DNA of 64,000 nucleotides. It comes from Mariniflexile litorale. GTDB taxonomy: Bacteria > Bacteroidota > Bacteroidia > Flavobacteriales > Flavobacteriaceae. The notes under the pieces are model-generated. The model ran no database searches and was not told the origin of the DNA. It saw only the letters and a program-made list of their open reading frames with translations. Below, in pieces: positions 37,681 through 47,110 of this stretch. The stretch spans positions 1,683,501 through 1,747,500 of the forward strand of contig NZ_CP155618.1 in assembly GCF_031128465.2 (NCBI RefSeq), in the 5' to 3' direction. Within the stretch, counting starts at the first letter, position 1. Every line of letters begins with the position of its first letter. Both the position numbers and the translations under genes were made by a program.

Positions 37681-38670
37681 TTATACTAAATTATTTTCAA
37701 TTAAATATTCACTAATTTGAACAGCATTTGTAGCTGCTCCTTTTCGTAAATTATCGGCAACAATCCACATGTTTAAGGTGTTAGATTGCGATTCGTCTCT
37801 GCGTAATCGTCCCACAAAGACTTCATCTTTATCGTGCGCCAATATAGGCATGGGATAAGAGTTGGTTGCGGTATTATCCTGTAAAATAATTCCAGGCGTA
37901 CTACTAATTATTTGTCTAACATCAGCCAAATCAAAATCATTTTCAAACTGAACATTTACGGCTTCTGAATGCCCTCCAGCAGTAGGAACACGAACCGCCG
38001 TAGCGGTTACCGAAAATGTTTTGTCATTAAATATTTTTTGAGGCTCTCTAGCCAATTTCATTTCTTCTTTAGTGTAACCATTTTCTAAAAAGCTATCACA
38101 ATGAGGAATTACGTTTCGACTAATTGGGTAAGGATAAGCCATTTCTCCGTCAATCCCAGCAATTTCATTTTCTAATTGTTTAACAGCTTTAACACCCGTA
38201 CCTGAAACCGACTGGTAGGTGGAAACCACAACACGTTTCATTTTATATTTTTTATGAAGTTGTGATAAAGCTAACACCATTTGAATGGTTGAGCAATTCG
38301 GATTGGCAATAATTTTATCGTCTTTAGTTAATTCATGTGCATTAATTTCAGGAACCACTAATTTTTTAGTAGGATCCATTCTCCAAGCAGAAGAATTATC
38401 CACTACAGTAGTACCAGCTTCTGCAAATTTTGGGGCCCATTCTAAAGAGGTGTCTCCTCCAGCCGAAAAAATAGCAATTTGTGGTTTTGCCGCCACTGCA
38501 TCAGCCAATCCAATTACGGTATATTCTTTATTTTTATAAGTCAATTTTTTTCCAACGGAACGTTCAGATGCTACCAATAGCAATTCGGTTATAGGAAAAT
38601 TACGTTCTGCAAGAACTTTTAGCATCACTTCACCCACCATTCCAGTGGCACCAACTACAGCTACTTTCAT
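37681..38670 (-). CDS. asd: Aspartate-semialdehyde dehydrogenase
   Basis: A 329-residue enzyme of the lysine, threonine and methionine pathway. It has the NADP loop VVGATGMVGEVMLKVL, the catalytic Cys in NPNCSTIQMVLAL, QSVSGTG, and the His in PTAGGHSEAVN. It converts L-aspartyl-4-phosphate to aspartate-semialdehyde. It is a single gene following mscL and separated from it by a hairpin. Confidence 0.96.
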   Translation of the reverse strand: MKVAVVGATGMVGEVMLKVLAERNFPITELLLVASERSVGKKLTYKNKEYTVIGLADAVAAKPQIAIFSAGGDTSLEWAPKFAEAGTTVVDNSSAWRMDPTKKLVVPEINAHELTKDDKIIANPNCSTIQMVLALSQLHKKYKMKRVVVSTYQSVSGTGVKAVKQLENEIAGIDGEMAYPYPISRNVIPHCDSFLENGYTKEEMKLAREPQKIFNDKTFSVTATAVRVPTAGGHSEAVNVQFENDFDLADVRQIISSTPGIILQDNTATNSYPMPILAHDKDEVFVGRLRRDESQSNTLNMWIVADNLRKGAATNAVQISEYLIENNLV

Positions 38671-38729
38671 ATTAGTTTAAATTAAAATTTTGAGCAAAAT
38701 TAGACATTAATTACATTTTTAAACATACA

Positions 38730-38763
38730 AAAAGACCTCTATTTTCTCAAATAGAGGTCTTTT
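38730..38763. terminator. Perfect 15-bp hairpin after mscL
   Basis: Positions 38730-38744 pair with 38749-38763 around a 4-nt loop, flanked by A and T runs. It lies downstream of mscL and upstream of asd, both on the minus strand, so it should end the tdk-alr-mscL transcript. Confidence 0.8.
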
Positions 38764-38773
38764 TAACAACAAA

Positions 38774-38808
38774 TAACACAATGTTATTTATTTAACACAA
38801 TGTTATTT
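38774..38808. repeat. Tandem duplicated small palindrome at the mscL stop
   Basis: The 16-mer TAACACAATGTTATTT occurs at 38774-38789 and again at 38793-38808, a 19-bp period. Each copy holds the inverted repeat AATAACA/TGTTATT. The second copy runs into the mscL stop codon. Confidence 0.6.
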
Positions 38809-39204
38809 TTTAAGTAAATCTCTAATTTGTATAAGTAATTCTTCTTGTGTTGGTCCTGCTGGTGTAGCGGGAGCGGGCTCTTCTTTTTTCTTGGTCTTAT
38901 TGATTCCTTTAATAATCATAAACATAACGAATGCTACAATTATAAAGTCTATTAAACTTGTTAAGAAAGTTCCGTAAAGAACAGCAATTTCACCAGTTAC
39001 TTCGCCTGCATCATTAACAACTCCTGGTGTAATAACATATTTTAAATCATTAAAGTTGGAATTAAATATTAACCCAATTATTGGAGATACAATTCCAGCA
39101 GTAAATGAAGTGACTACTTTGTTAAAAGCAGCACCCATTACAAAAGCAACTGCAATATCCACAAGGTTGCCCTTCATTGCAAATTCTTTAAATTCTTTTA
39201 GCAT
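38803..39204 (-). CDS. mscL: Large-conductance mechanosensitive channel
   Basis: A 133-residue channel when started at the ATG at 39204, where the family signature LKEFKEFAMKGNLVDIAVA begins. The longer frame at 39255 adds 17 residues that the family lacks. Two membrane helices are visible (residues ~14-45 and ~75-97) with a short periplasmic loop, and a charged C-terminal bundle. It opens during hypo-osmotic shock. It lies downstream of alr. Confidence 0.95.
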   Translation of the reverse strand: MLKEFKEFAMKGNLVDIAVAFVMGAAFNKVVTSFTAGIVSPIIGLIFNSNFNDLKYVITPGVVNDAGEVTGEIAVLYGTFLTSLIDFIIVAFVMFMIIKGINKTKKKEEPAPATPAGPTQEELLIQIRDLLKK

Positions 39205-39274
39205 AATTATTGGTTTTTGATGGTTATATGACCCTAAGATAACTAAAAAAGTCACATTTTAATTGAAAAAATGC

Positions 39275-40384
39275 TTAATTCTCAACAAATGAGCGTTTTA
39301 CTCGTTGTGAAATGGCTGTTATTAGTTCGTATGAAATGGTGTTGGCAGTTTCGGCTAACTTTTCAGCAGTGGTATTAGAATCAAAAACAATTACTTCATC
39401 TCCTTCTTTACAATCAATATTTGTAACATCTACCATTATCATATCCATACACACATTTCCAAGAATATAAGCCCGTTGCTTATTAATTATCACATACCCT
39501 TTGCCTTTTCCGTATTGTCTGCCAATACCATCGGCATGACCAATAGGTAAGGTGGCTGTTCTTAAAAAGGCATCGGTTTTAAAAGCTCGATTGTAACCTA
39601 CAGATTGCCCTTTTTCTATGTCATGTATTTGAGAAATAATGGTTTTTAAAGTGCCAATAGGTTTAAAGTTTTTATTTTCTTTTTCTGAATTCCCAAAACC
39701 ATACAGTCCAATACCACTTCGCACCATATCAAAATGTCCTTCTGGGTAGTTGAGAATGCCCGAAGTATTACAAATATGAAGCAGTGGCTTATAGCCGATT
39801 TGCGTTGCAATAGCTTCAGTGATTTTTTTAAATGTTTCTATTTGACTTATAGTGAAATCTCTTTCGTTTAAATCTTCGCTTGCTGCTAAATGAGAAAACA
39901 CAGATTTTATTTTTACGGCAGAAGTTTCTTTTACTCTAAAAGCAATAGTATTCACATCATTTTCAGAAAACCCCAATCGGTTTAAACCCGTGTTAAACTT
40001 TATATGAATAGGGTAGTCGGTTAGTTTTTCCGCGGAAGCGATTGTAATAAATTCATTTAAAATTTTAGTATTGTATAAATTGGGTTCTAAACAATTTTCT
40101 ATTAAAATATTAAAATTGGCCGCTTGTGGATGCAGTACCAAGATGGGTTTGGTAATACCCGCTTTTCTAAGTTTTACACCTTCATGTACAAAAGCCACGG
40201 CAAAATAATCTACAGGTAAGTTTTGTAAATAACAGGCAATTTCACAAGCGTCATTACCGTAGGCAAATGCTTTAACCACCGCCATAAATTTAGTATTGTT
40301 GGTGATTCTCGATTTTAAATGTTCAAAATTATGTTTTAAAGCTTTTAAATCGATTTCAAGTACAGTTTCTTGAGCTTTAGGCAT
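39275..40384 (-). CDS. alr: Alanine racemase
   Basis: A 369-residue PLP enzyme that makes D-alanine for peptidoglycan. The PLP Lys is in [14 protein letters not shown], and the catalytic Tyr is in the C-terminal half within VGYNRAF. The barrel is followed by the C-terminal beta domain ([14 protein letters not shown]). It overlaps the 3' end of tdk by 8 nt, so the two genes are coupled. Confidence 0.95.
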   Translation of the reverse strand: MPKAQETVLEIDLKALKHNFEHLKSRITNNTKFMAVVKAFAYGNDACEIACYLQNLPVDYFAVAFVHEGVKLRKAGITKPILVLHPQAANFNILIENCLEPNLYNTKILNEFITIASAEKLTDYPIHIKFNTGLNRLGFSENDVNTIAFRVKETSAVKIKSVFSHLAASEDLNERDFTISQIETFKKITEAIATQIGYKPLLHICNTSGILNYPEGHFDMVRSGIGLYGFGNSEKENKNFKPIGTLKTIISQIHDIEKGQSVGYNRAFKTDAFLRTATLPIGHADGIGRQYGKGKGYVIINKQRAYILGNVCMDMIMVDVTNIDCKEGDEVIVFDSNTTAEKLAETANTISYELITAISQRVKRSFVEN

Positions 40385-41024
40385 CGGGATTTTGGGATTT
40401 TGCAGTCACTTCATCATCATCATTAACCTTGATATTTCTAACTTTGTCGCGCGTCATAGCTTTATAATAAGCAGCTCTGCTTAAGGGCTCGTATTCATCA
40501 ACTTCGCCTAATAAAACTAAATTATCACTTTTCGATTTCCGGTAACTGTATTGCGCTAAATTGCCTGTTCTGGTACAAACGGCGTGTACTTTGGTAACAT
40601 ATTCGGCGGTAGCCATTAAACTAGGCATGGGGCCAAAGGGGTTGCCTTTAAAATCCATATCAAGTCCGGCCACAATAACGCGAACACCCTTATTGGCTAA
40701 ATCGTTGCAAACACGTACAATTTCGTCATCAAAAAATTGAGCTTCGTCAATGCCAACCACATCACAACCATCAGCTAAAATAGGAATATTAGCAGCAGCA
40801 GGAACGGGTGTTGAGCGAATTTGGTTGGCATCGTGAGACACTACCATGTCTTCGTTATAACGCACATCAATTGTAGGTTTAAAGATCTCTACTTTTTGTC
40901 TTGCAAATTGCGCGCGTTTAAGCCTTCGGATAAGTTCTTCGGTTTTTCCTGAAAACATTGAGCCACAGATAACTTCAATCCATCCAAATTGTTCTTTATG
41001 ATTTACTGTATTTTCGAGAAACAT
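40377..41024 (-). CDS. tdk: Thymidine kinase
   Basis: A 215-residue type II thymidine kinase that phosphorylates thymidine for salvage. The P-loop [12 protein letters not shown] is near the N-terminus, [13 protein letters not shown] is the Mg2+/catalytic region, and a lasso [23 protein letters not shown] is seen in the C-terminal half. The usual zinc-binding Cys pairs are partly lost (only CTRT remains). It is the first gene of tdk-alr-mscL. Confidence 0.95.
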   Translation of the reverse strand: MFLENTVNHKEQFGWIEVICGSMFSGKTEELIRRLKRAQFARQKVEIFKPTIDVRYNEDMVVSHDANQIRSTPVPAAANIPILADGCDVVGIDEAQFFDDEIVRVCNDLANKGVRVIVAGLDMDFKGNPFGPMPSLMATAEYVTKVHAVCTRTGNLAQYSYRKSKSDNLVLLGEVDEYEPLSRAAYYKAMTRDKVRNIKVNDDDEVTAKSQNPDA

Positions 41025-41132
41025 TTTGTAATTTTAACACTAAAATAAAGTGATTATTGGTTTGCATAAAGGTGACGTAAATTTATTAAAAAACAAAAGC
41101 CTAGGCAGCAATAATTTAAAAAATTTATAACA

Positions 41133-41867
41133 ATGAAGAAGAAGTTAGAGTCTGAATTGATAAGTATTGCACACAGAATTCTTAAATTAAAAGGAAAAGA
41201 AGATGTTATTAAAATGCATGCCGAGGCATCGTTGCTTTTTGAAAAGTTATCAGTATTAAAATTTGCTCATGAAAATTTAGAAGATAATGCACCAACCATT
41301 GGAATCGATTCTTCTTTTTTTGAAATGTTAGACGGTGCTTTTAACAACAAAATAAGTGATAGTATTGAAGTAGAGGATAAAATTTATACGAATATGGATG
41401 CTATTGAAGAAGACCATATTATGGAACCAGGTATTGAAACCATTAAAGACATGCTAGCATTCATGCCAAAAGAACCAGAAAATATAGATGTTGTTTTAGA
41501 AGAGGCTAATCTGCAACAAAAAAATGAGTTAGACGATTTTATGACGAATTTTAAAGACATGCCTGTTTTCGACCCTGTGCCTCATTTACAAAATGGTATT
41601 TCAAATGAAAAAAAATCATTAAATGATAAATTAAAAATAGGGGCACTAAACATAGGCCTAAATGATAAATTAGCTTTTATTAAACATTTATTTGAGGGTA
41701 AACATGAAGATTACGATCGTGTTATTTCACAATTAAATACTTTCCAATCATTTAATAATGCTAAACAATTTATTATAGATATGGTAAAACCAGATTACAA
41801 TAATTGGGTTGGTAAAGAAGAAGTAGAAGAACGATTCTTTCAAATTTTAGAAAGCAGATTTAATTAA
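41133..41867 (+). CDS. Conserved hypothetical protein (244 aa)
   Basis: An acidic cytoplasmic protein with no recognised domain. The N-terminal ~50 residues are helical (KKLESELISIAHRILKLKGK). A low-complexity acidic middle follows. The C-terminal ~75 residues are the most conserved-looking part (IGLNDKLAFIKHLFEGKHED, then a Trp and a helix), a module I recall from other Bacteroidota proteins. The stop codon overlaps the rsmI start by one nucleotide, so it is coupled to rRNA methylation. No function is proposed. Confidence 0.8.
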   Translation: MKKKLESELISIAHRILKLKGKEDVIKMHAEASLLFEKLSVLKFAHENLEDNAPTIGIDSSFFEMLDGAFNNKISDSIEVEDKIYTNMDAIEEDHIMEPGIETIKDMLAFMPKEPENIDVVLEEANLQQKNELDDFMTNFKDMPVFDPVPHLQNGISNEKKSLNDKLKIGALNIGLNDKLAFIKHLFEGKHEDYDRVISQLNTFQSFNNAKQFIIDMVKPDYNNWVGKEEVEERFFQILESRFN

Positions 41868-42541
41868 TGAGTAAACTTTACATTGTACCAACGCCTATTG
41901 GAAATTTAAAAGACATGACTTTTAGAGCTGTTGAGGTTTTAAAAGAAGTTGATTTAATTCTTGCTGAAGACACGCGTACTTCTGGGAAATTATTAAAACA
42001 TTATGAAATTTCAACCCACATGCAGTCGCACCACATGCACAACGAGCATAAAACGGTTGAAAATTTAATACAAAAATTAAAAAGTGGCACCACTGTAGCA
42101 TTAATTAGCGATGCGGGAACGCCGGCCATTTCCGATCCTGGATTTTTATTAACACGTGCGTGTATTGAAAACGACATAGAAGTAGATTGTTTGCCTGGAG
42201 CTACCGCATTTGTACCTGCATTAGTTAATTCGGGTTTGCCAAATGATAAGTTTGTTTTTGAAGGTTTTTTACCTGTTAAAAAAGGAAGACAAACACGTTT
42301 GCTTTTACTTGCTGAAGAAACAAGAACCATTATTTTTTATGAAAGTCCTCATAAATTAATAAAAACGCTTGGTCATTTTTGTGAATATTTTGGTGAAGAT
42401 AGAGACGTTTCAGTGTCTAGAGAGCTTACAAAATTATATGAAGAAACCATACGAGGTACTGCAAAAGAAGTTTTGGAACATTATACCAATAAACCACCTA
42501 AAGGAGAAATTGTTATTGTGGTGGGTGGGAAAACAAAATAA
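41867..42541 (+). CDS. rsmI: 16S rRNA (cytidine-1402 2'-O)-methyltransferase
   Basis: A 224-residue tetrapyrrole-methylase-fold enzyme that uses SAM. The N-terminal LYIVPTPIGNLKDMTFRAVE, EDTRTSGKLLKHY, ISDAGTPAISDPGF and FEGFLPVKKGR are characteristic of RsmI. It is somewhat shorter than the E. coli protein because the C-terminal extension is missing, which seems normal in this phylum. It overlaps the preceding conserved hypothetical by one nucleotide. Confidence 0.95.
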   Translation: MSKLYIVPTPIGNLKDMTFRAVEVLKEVDLILAEDTRTSGKLLKHYEISTHMQSHHMHNEHKTVENLIQKLKSGTTVALISDAGTPAISDPGFLLTRACIENDIEVDCLPGATAFVPALVNSGLPNDKFVFEGFLPVKKGRQTRLLLLAEETRTIIFYESPHKLIKTLGHFCEYFGEDRDVSVSRELTKLYEETIRGTAKEVLEHYTNKPPKGEIVIVVGGKTK

Positions 42542-42580
42542 CAAATCTAACTTCGAATTAAAGTATTAAGAAGTTAATTA

Positions 42581-43945
42581 ATGGAAGAAACGAAACATTA
42601 TGACGTTTTCGTCATCGGAACTGGAATTGCGGGTCAAACGGCTGCTGAGGTGTGTGTGAAAAATAATTTAAAAGTGGGAATTGCAGATAACAGAGCGTTT
42701 GGAGGTACTTGTGCCATACGAGGTTGTGATCCAAAAAAAATATTATTACAGTTTACGGAATTGATTCATAAAAGCCAACTTTTAATAGGTGATGGTGTTT
42801 CAAAGCTTCCAAAGATTAAATGGAAAGAGGTACAGAAATTTAAATCATCCTTTACTGATGCGATTCCTTTAAGTACTGAAAAAAAATTATCCAATTTGGG
42901 AATTGAATATTACCATCAATCTCCTATATTTCAGAATGACAATCAGGTTTTGGTAGAAGGTAAATTGATATCTGCCAATACATTTGTGATTGCAACAGGA
43001 ATGATTCCAAGACCATTGAAAATAACAGGTAATGAGTTTCTTGGTATTAGCGATGATATTCTTAATCTAAAAAAATTACCAAAAACGGTAACGTTTATTG
43101 GCTCCGGTTATGTAGGTATGGAGTTTGCTTGTATGATGGCTACCATGGGAAGTAAAGTAACAATGATTGAACATGGTTCAAAACCGTTAAAACAATTTGA
43201 TGCTTTTTTAGTGGATAAATTAGTTACCCACCTTGAAACTATGGGAATCAGATTTATATTCAATGCGGAAGTCACTTCGGTTGAAAAACTAAAAAAGAAC
43301 TTAAAAGTTAACTATTTATTAGACGGAAAAGAGAAATCTATTAAATCAAGTAAAGTTTTTAATACCGCAGGAAGAGTGCCATCCATTGAACTGCTTGAGC
43401 TGGAAAAAGCCCATGTGAAATTTGATAAAAGTGGTGTTTTAGTTGATGATTTTTTACAAAGTGTCTCTAACCCTCATATCTATGCCTGTGGTGATGTAAG
43501 TAGCAAATCACTTCCTTTAACACCGCTGTCGGGTTTACAAGGTTATGTTGTGGGTAATAATATCCTCAAAGCGAATTCTAAAAAGTTTGATGTGCCTTGT
43601 ATTCCATCAACGGTGTTTACAAATCCGAAGCTTTCAAGTGTTGGGTATTCCGAAGAAGAGGCTCAAAAACGCTTCAAAAATATAAAAATATACCAAGGAG
43701 ATGCCAGTGCTTGGTATAATGCTAAGAAAGAAAACAATCCTGTATACGCCTATAAAATTCTGGTTAATGAACGAACAAATGTTATTGTTGGAGCACATTT
43801 GTTAAGTTCGGAGGCAAATGAAACTATCAATGTTTTTTCAATGGCTATTCAACAAAAAATGACCGTTTTACAATTTAAAAAGCAAATGTTTACATATCCT
43901 TCTTACAGTAGCGATTTAAAAAGTATGTTGAAGGATACAGACTAA
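42581..43945 (+). CDS. NAD(P)/FAD-dependent disulfide reductase-like flavoprotein
   Basis: A 454-residue protein of the glutathione/dihydrolipoamide reductase family. FAD binding begins at VFVIGTGIAGQTAAE. The redox disulfide is CAIRGC (C-x4-C) in the position of the usual GGTCVNVGC. A second Rossmann loop is VTFIGSGYVGMEF, and the second FAD motif is HIYACGDV. The C-terminal dimer domain lacks the conserved HPTxxE pair: in its place is FTYPSYSSD. It therefore lacks the usual active-site His-Glu dyad, and its substrate is unlikely to be lipoamide or glutathione. Confidence 0.85.
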   Translation: MEETKHYDVFVIGTGIAGQTAAEVCVKNNLKVGIADNRAFGGTCAIRGCDPKKILLQFTELIHKSQLLIGDGVSKLPKIKWKEVQKFKSSFTDAIPLSTEKKLSNLGIEYYHQSPIFQNDNQVLVEGKLISANTFVIATGMIPRPLKITGNEFLGISDDILNLKKLPKTVTFIGSGYVGMEFACMMATMGSKVTMIEHGSKPLKQFDAFLVDKLVTHLETMGIRFIFNAEVTSVEKLKKNLKVNYLLDGKEKSIKSSKVFNTAGRVPSIELLELEKAHVKFDKSGVLVDDFLQSVSNPHIYACGDVSSKSLPLTPLSGLQGYVVGNNILKANSKKFDVPCIPSTVFTNPKLSSVGYSEEEAQKRFKNIKIYQGDASAWYNAKKENNPVYAYKILVNERTNVIVGAHLLSSEANETINVFSMAIQQKMTVLQFKKQMFTYPSYSSDLKSMLKDTD

Positions 43946-44024
43946 GCGATGCAAGACCTTCTCCAAATTCTAATAAACCAGCATCAACATATAATTCGGG
44001 TAAAACAAATAAGATTTATTAACA

Positions 44025-44369
44025 ATGACTTTAGAAATATTTAAACAAAAATTAAAAGACACACCAAACAGTATGGAGTTTTCAGAAACGATGGGTGTTA
44101 TAGAATCAAACTACGAGTTTACACCAACCGCTTTTAAAAATGGTGAATTGCAGAACAATGCCGGTGAAAATTCAGGTTCATGTAAATTATTTGCCTTTGC
44201 AAAACTGCAAGCTTTTACAAAAGAAGAAACATTAGCGTGTTTCGGGAAATTTTATTTTGATGATGTTTTAAAAGATCTCAATGGTACAGGGCATCAAAAC
44301 ATTAGAAACTTTATGAAAATAGGTTTTGAAGGGTTGGTTTTTGAAGGCGAACCATTAAAACTTAAATAG
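44025..44369 (+). CDS. HopJ type III effector-like protein
   Basis: A 114-residue protein that matches the HopJ family: TPNSMEFSETMGVIESNYEF, then ENSGSCKLFAFAKLQAFTKE and a C-terminal NGTGHQNIRNFMK. Despite the name, the family is widespread in free-living bacteria without type III secretion, and its function is unresolved. No signal peptide. It is 13 nt from the next gene. Confidence 0.85.
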   Translation: MTLEIFKQKLKDTPNSMEFSETMGVIESNYEFTPTAFKNGELQNNAGENSGSCKLFAFAKLQAFTKEETLACFGKFYFDDVLKDLNGTGHQNIRNFMKIGFEGLVFEGEPLKLK

Positions 44370-44382
44370 TTTTTTGTTTCAG

Positions 44383-44952
44383 ATGCAAGACTTGTTACTA
44401 AATATAAGACAATGTTCCATCTGCGAAAAACACTTGCCTTTAGGTCCGAGACCCATTGTGACTGCACATCCCCATGCTAAAATTGTTATCATTGGGCAAG
44501 CGCCGGGAATTAAAGTGCATAACACTGGTATTCCTTGGAACGACGCTAGTGGGAATCGCTTACGTGATTGGCTAAACGTGACAGAAGAAGTGTTTTACGA
44601 CGAAACCAAAATAGCCATCATACCTATGGGGTTTTGTTATCCTGGAAAAGGAAAAACGGGTGATTTACCACCGCGACCCGAATGTGCCCCACAATGGCAT
44701 AAACCTTTGTTAGAACACTTAACAAATGTGGAATTGGTTATTTTAATTGGCATGTACGCACAAAACTATTATTTAGGAAAACAAGCAAAGAAAACACTAA
44801 CCGAAACAGTTGCTAATTTTAAAGACTATTTGCCAAAGTATTTGCCATTGCCACATCCATCACCACGCAATCGGTTTTGGTTGACGAAGAATCCTTGGTT
44901 TGAGGTTGAGGTGTTGCCGGAGTTAAGGAGTAGAGTTGAAAAGTTATTATAA
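44383..44952 (+). CDS. Uracil-DNA glycosylase family protein
   Basis: A 189-residue protein from the ATG at 44383. The glycosylase-like core has IIGQAPGIKVHNTGIPWND, which replaces the GEAPG of family 4, and a C-terminal LPHPSPRN like the HPSP/HPS catalytic loop. The four Cys residues that hold an iron-sulfur cluster in family 4 are not all present, although CSICEK is near the N-terminus. It is assigned to the superfamily only; which damaged base it removes is not known. Confidence 0.8.
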   Translation: MQDLLLNIRQCSICEKHLPLGPRPIVTAHPHAKIVIIGQAPGIKVHNTGIPWNDASGNRLRDWLNVTEEVFYDETKIAIIPMGFCYPGKGKTGDLPPRPECAPQWHKPLLEHLTNVELVILIGMYAQNYYLGKQAKKTLTETVANFKDYLPKYLPLPHPSPRNRFWLTKNPWFEVEVLPELRSRVEKLL

Positions 44953-44989
44953 TTAGTTTCAATTGGTGTTGTTTTTTTTTCCAAAACCA

Positions 44990-45145
44990 TAAAAATGAGT
45001 ATATGCTTTTAGATTTTTTTTCATAATTTCCAATAGATTCAATTTTTGAATGATCAATTTTATTAAGTATTAAGATTCTAATAATTCTAAATGACTCTAC
45101 AACTATTATTATTGAGATTGTAATAATTCCCCATTTTAGTTCCAT
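44990..45145 (-). other. Possible small membrane protein reading frame
   Basis: On the minus strand an open frame starts at 45145 with one strongly hydrophobic helix (WGIITISIIIVVESFRIIRI) and a charged tail. It runs on into the antisense of the glycosylase gene, where it is surely non-coding, and stops at 44819. Only the part outside that gene is plausible. It may be a decayed or frame-shifted small membrane protein. Weak support. Confidence 0.2.
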
Positions 45146-45154
45146 AATTTTTAA

Positions 45155-45397
45155 TATCTAAGTCTCGAACTGAAACAGTTAAAGAATAATCAAATTTACA
45201 AAACACTATTTTTATTTAATTTAAATAACGAGCTCCAATTCATTCTAAATAGTGGTTGTTTAGATAATGTTAATCAAATGGAAGAAATTCGCCCCTTTTT
45301 TGTACAGTCAACCCACTTATACCCACAAGCTCAATTAAAAACCATTCGTGCATTAGTGGCAAAAAATAACAATCACAAATATCATCAAATCCTATAA
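45155..45397 (+). pseudogene. Remnant of a coding region without a start
   Basis: An open frame of about 80 codons that starts right after a stop codon and has no plausible start before a Met at 45278. The translated part FNLNNELQFILNSGCLDNVN and the following PFFVQSTHLYPQAQLKTIRAL look like real protein rather than chance AT-rich sequence. No recognised family. It may be the C-terminal piece of a deleted gene, or a 39-residue protein from the ATG at 45278. Confidence 0.35.
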
Positions 45398-45432
45398 TTT
45401 CATTAACTTTCATCAATCATACAAAGGTTTTT

Positions 45433-46443
45433 ATGGAAATTATTTTAAGGTCGTTCAATTTAAAATTAAAACATACATTTTCAATTTCTAGGCAATCGTA
45501 CAATGAGCAACCCACATTAATTGTAGAATTAAAATCAAGTGGTTTTTCAGGTTTTGGGGAAGCAACTTCCAATCCATATTACCATGTTACTGTTCAAAAA
45601 ATGATGGACGATTTAATAGCTTTACAATCCATAATTGAAATCGCAACGCAATCCACACCCGAAGAATTCTGGAAACAGATGCATCCGCATTTAAAACAAA
45701 ACATGTTTGCTTTATGTGCATTAGACCAAGCTTACAACGATTTATACGCTCGAAAACAAGGCAAAAAACTATATGAACTTTGGGGTTATGATGTTTCAAA
45801 CAACCCGTTAACAAACTATACCATTGGTATCGATTCTATTGAGAAAATGATTTCTAAAATGAAGGAGTTGTCATGGCCTATTTATAAAATTAAGTTAGGC
45901 ACTAAAGAGGATATTAAAATTGTTACCGAATTGCGAAAACACACAAACGCCATTTTTAGAATTGATGCCAATGGCGGTTGGACGGTTCATGAAACCATTA
46001 AAAATGCCAAAGTCTTAAGAGAACTTGGGGTTGAATTTTTAGAACAACCTTTAAAAGCCGATGATTGGGAAGGGCATAAAGAAGTGTATCAAAAATCAGT
46101 ACTACCAGTTATCGCTGATGAAAGTTGTCAAGTAGAAGCCGATGTTGCTAAATGTTACAATCACTTTCATGGCATAAACGTAAAATTAGTAAAATGTGGT
46201 GGCTTAACACCTGCAAGACGCATGTTAGTTCACGCTAAAGAGCTGCACATGAAAACGATGGTGGGGTGTATGACGGAATCTTCGGTGGGTATTTCGGCAA
46301 TCGCACATTTACTTCCCCTTCTAGATTATGTAGACATGGACGGGATCTTACTTTTAGATAAGGATATAGCAACAGGTATTACGCTAAAAAACGGTATTAC
46401 AACTTATGGTAATTTAAATGGAACGGGTGCTGCATTAATTTAG
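45433..46443 (+). CDS. Dipeptide epimerase (enolase superfamily)
   Basis: A 336-residue enolase-superfamily enzyme of the L-Ala-D/L-Glu epimerase type. Catalytic Lys residues lie in YKIKLGT and in INVKLVKCGG. Metal ligands fit Asp in FRIDANGGW, Glu in FLEQPL and Asp in VIADESC. It probably epimerises dipeptides from peptidoglycan turnover. It lies alone after a 480-nt gap containing a gene remnant. The precise dipeptide is not known. Confidence 0.9.
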   Translation: MEIILRSFNLKLKHTFSISRQSYNEQPTLIVELKSSGFSGFGEATSNPYYHVTVQKMMDDLIALQSIIEIATQSTPEEFWKQMHPHLKQNMFALCALDQAYNDLYARKQGKKLYELWGYDVSNNPLTNYTIGIDSIEKMISKMKELSWPIYKIKLGTKEDIKIVTELRKHTNAIFRIDANGGWTVHETIKNAKVLRELGVEFLEQPLKADDWEGHKEVYQKSVLPVIADESCQVEADVAKCYNHFHGINVKLVKCGGLTPARRMLVHAKELHMKTMVGCMTESSVGISAIAHLLPLLDYVDMDGILLLDKDIATGITLKNGITTYGNLNGTGAALI

Positions 46444-46651
46444 AGTTTTTTTTTGATTCACATAAAAGTAATGAACCTACCAAATGCTACGTCTAATCAT
46501 TCTGAATAGATTTTATAAAATAAAAATATTTAAATAGAATATTTTCAACTTTTTAGCTCGTTTGTAAGTATACAACAAATAAGATTGGATGCTTTTTTTG
46601 AAGAATTAATACGTATTTTTGGAAGCTTTAAGTAATAAAATAGTTTAAAAA

Positions 46652-47074
46652 ATGACAAATACTATTACAACAACTTGGTTGGGTAACATGAAGTTTGAAA
46701 GTACCAATCCATCAGGACATAATTTATTTATTGATGCAGGACCAGAAAATGATGGTCTTGGTGAGGGATATCGACCCAAAGCATTGATGCTATCGGCTTT
46801 AGCAGGTTGTTCAGGTTTAGACGTGGCATCGCTAATTAAAAAAATGAAATTAGATGTTGCCAATTTTAAAATAGACATTGACGCAAACCTTACCGAAGAG
46901 CATCCTAAATTTTATGATAAAGTTGCCATGCATTTTCATTTTTATGGTGATAATTTAAGTGAAAAGAAACTTCAAAAAGCAGTCGATCTATCAGTTGAAA
47001 AATATTGTGGTGTTATGGAAATGTTTCGTCAGTTTGCTGAACTAACAATAGAAACGCATTTTCATAATAAATAA
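46652..47074 (+). CDS. OsmC family protein
   Basis: A 140-residue alpha/beta protein of the OsmC/Ohr superfamily. The central helix has LSALAGCSGLDVASLIKKMK, with the Cys that in OsmC reacts with peroxides; a second Cys is near the C-terminus (KYCGVMEM). It may reduce organic peroxides or act on another electrophile. A TATTTTTG -7-like box is at 46614-46621. It is followed by recJ after 36 nt. Confidence 0.88.
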   Translation: MTNTITTTWLGNMKFESTNPSGHNLFIDAGPENDGLGEGYRPKALMLSALAGCSGLDVASLIKKMKLDVANFKIDIDANLTEEHPKFYDKVAMHFHFYGDNLSEKKLQKAVDLSVEKYCGVMEMFRQFAELTIETHFHNK

Positions 47075-47110
47075 AGTTTAATAGCCAACTTTCAACTTTA
47101 AATTAAATAG

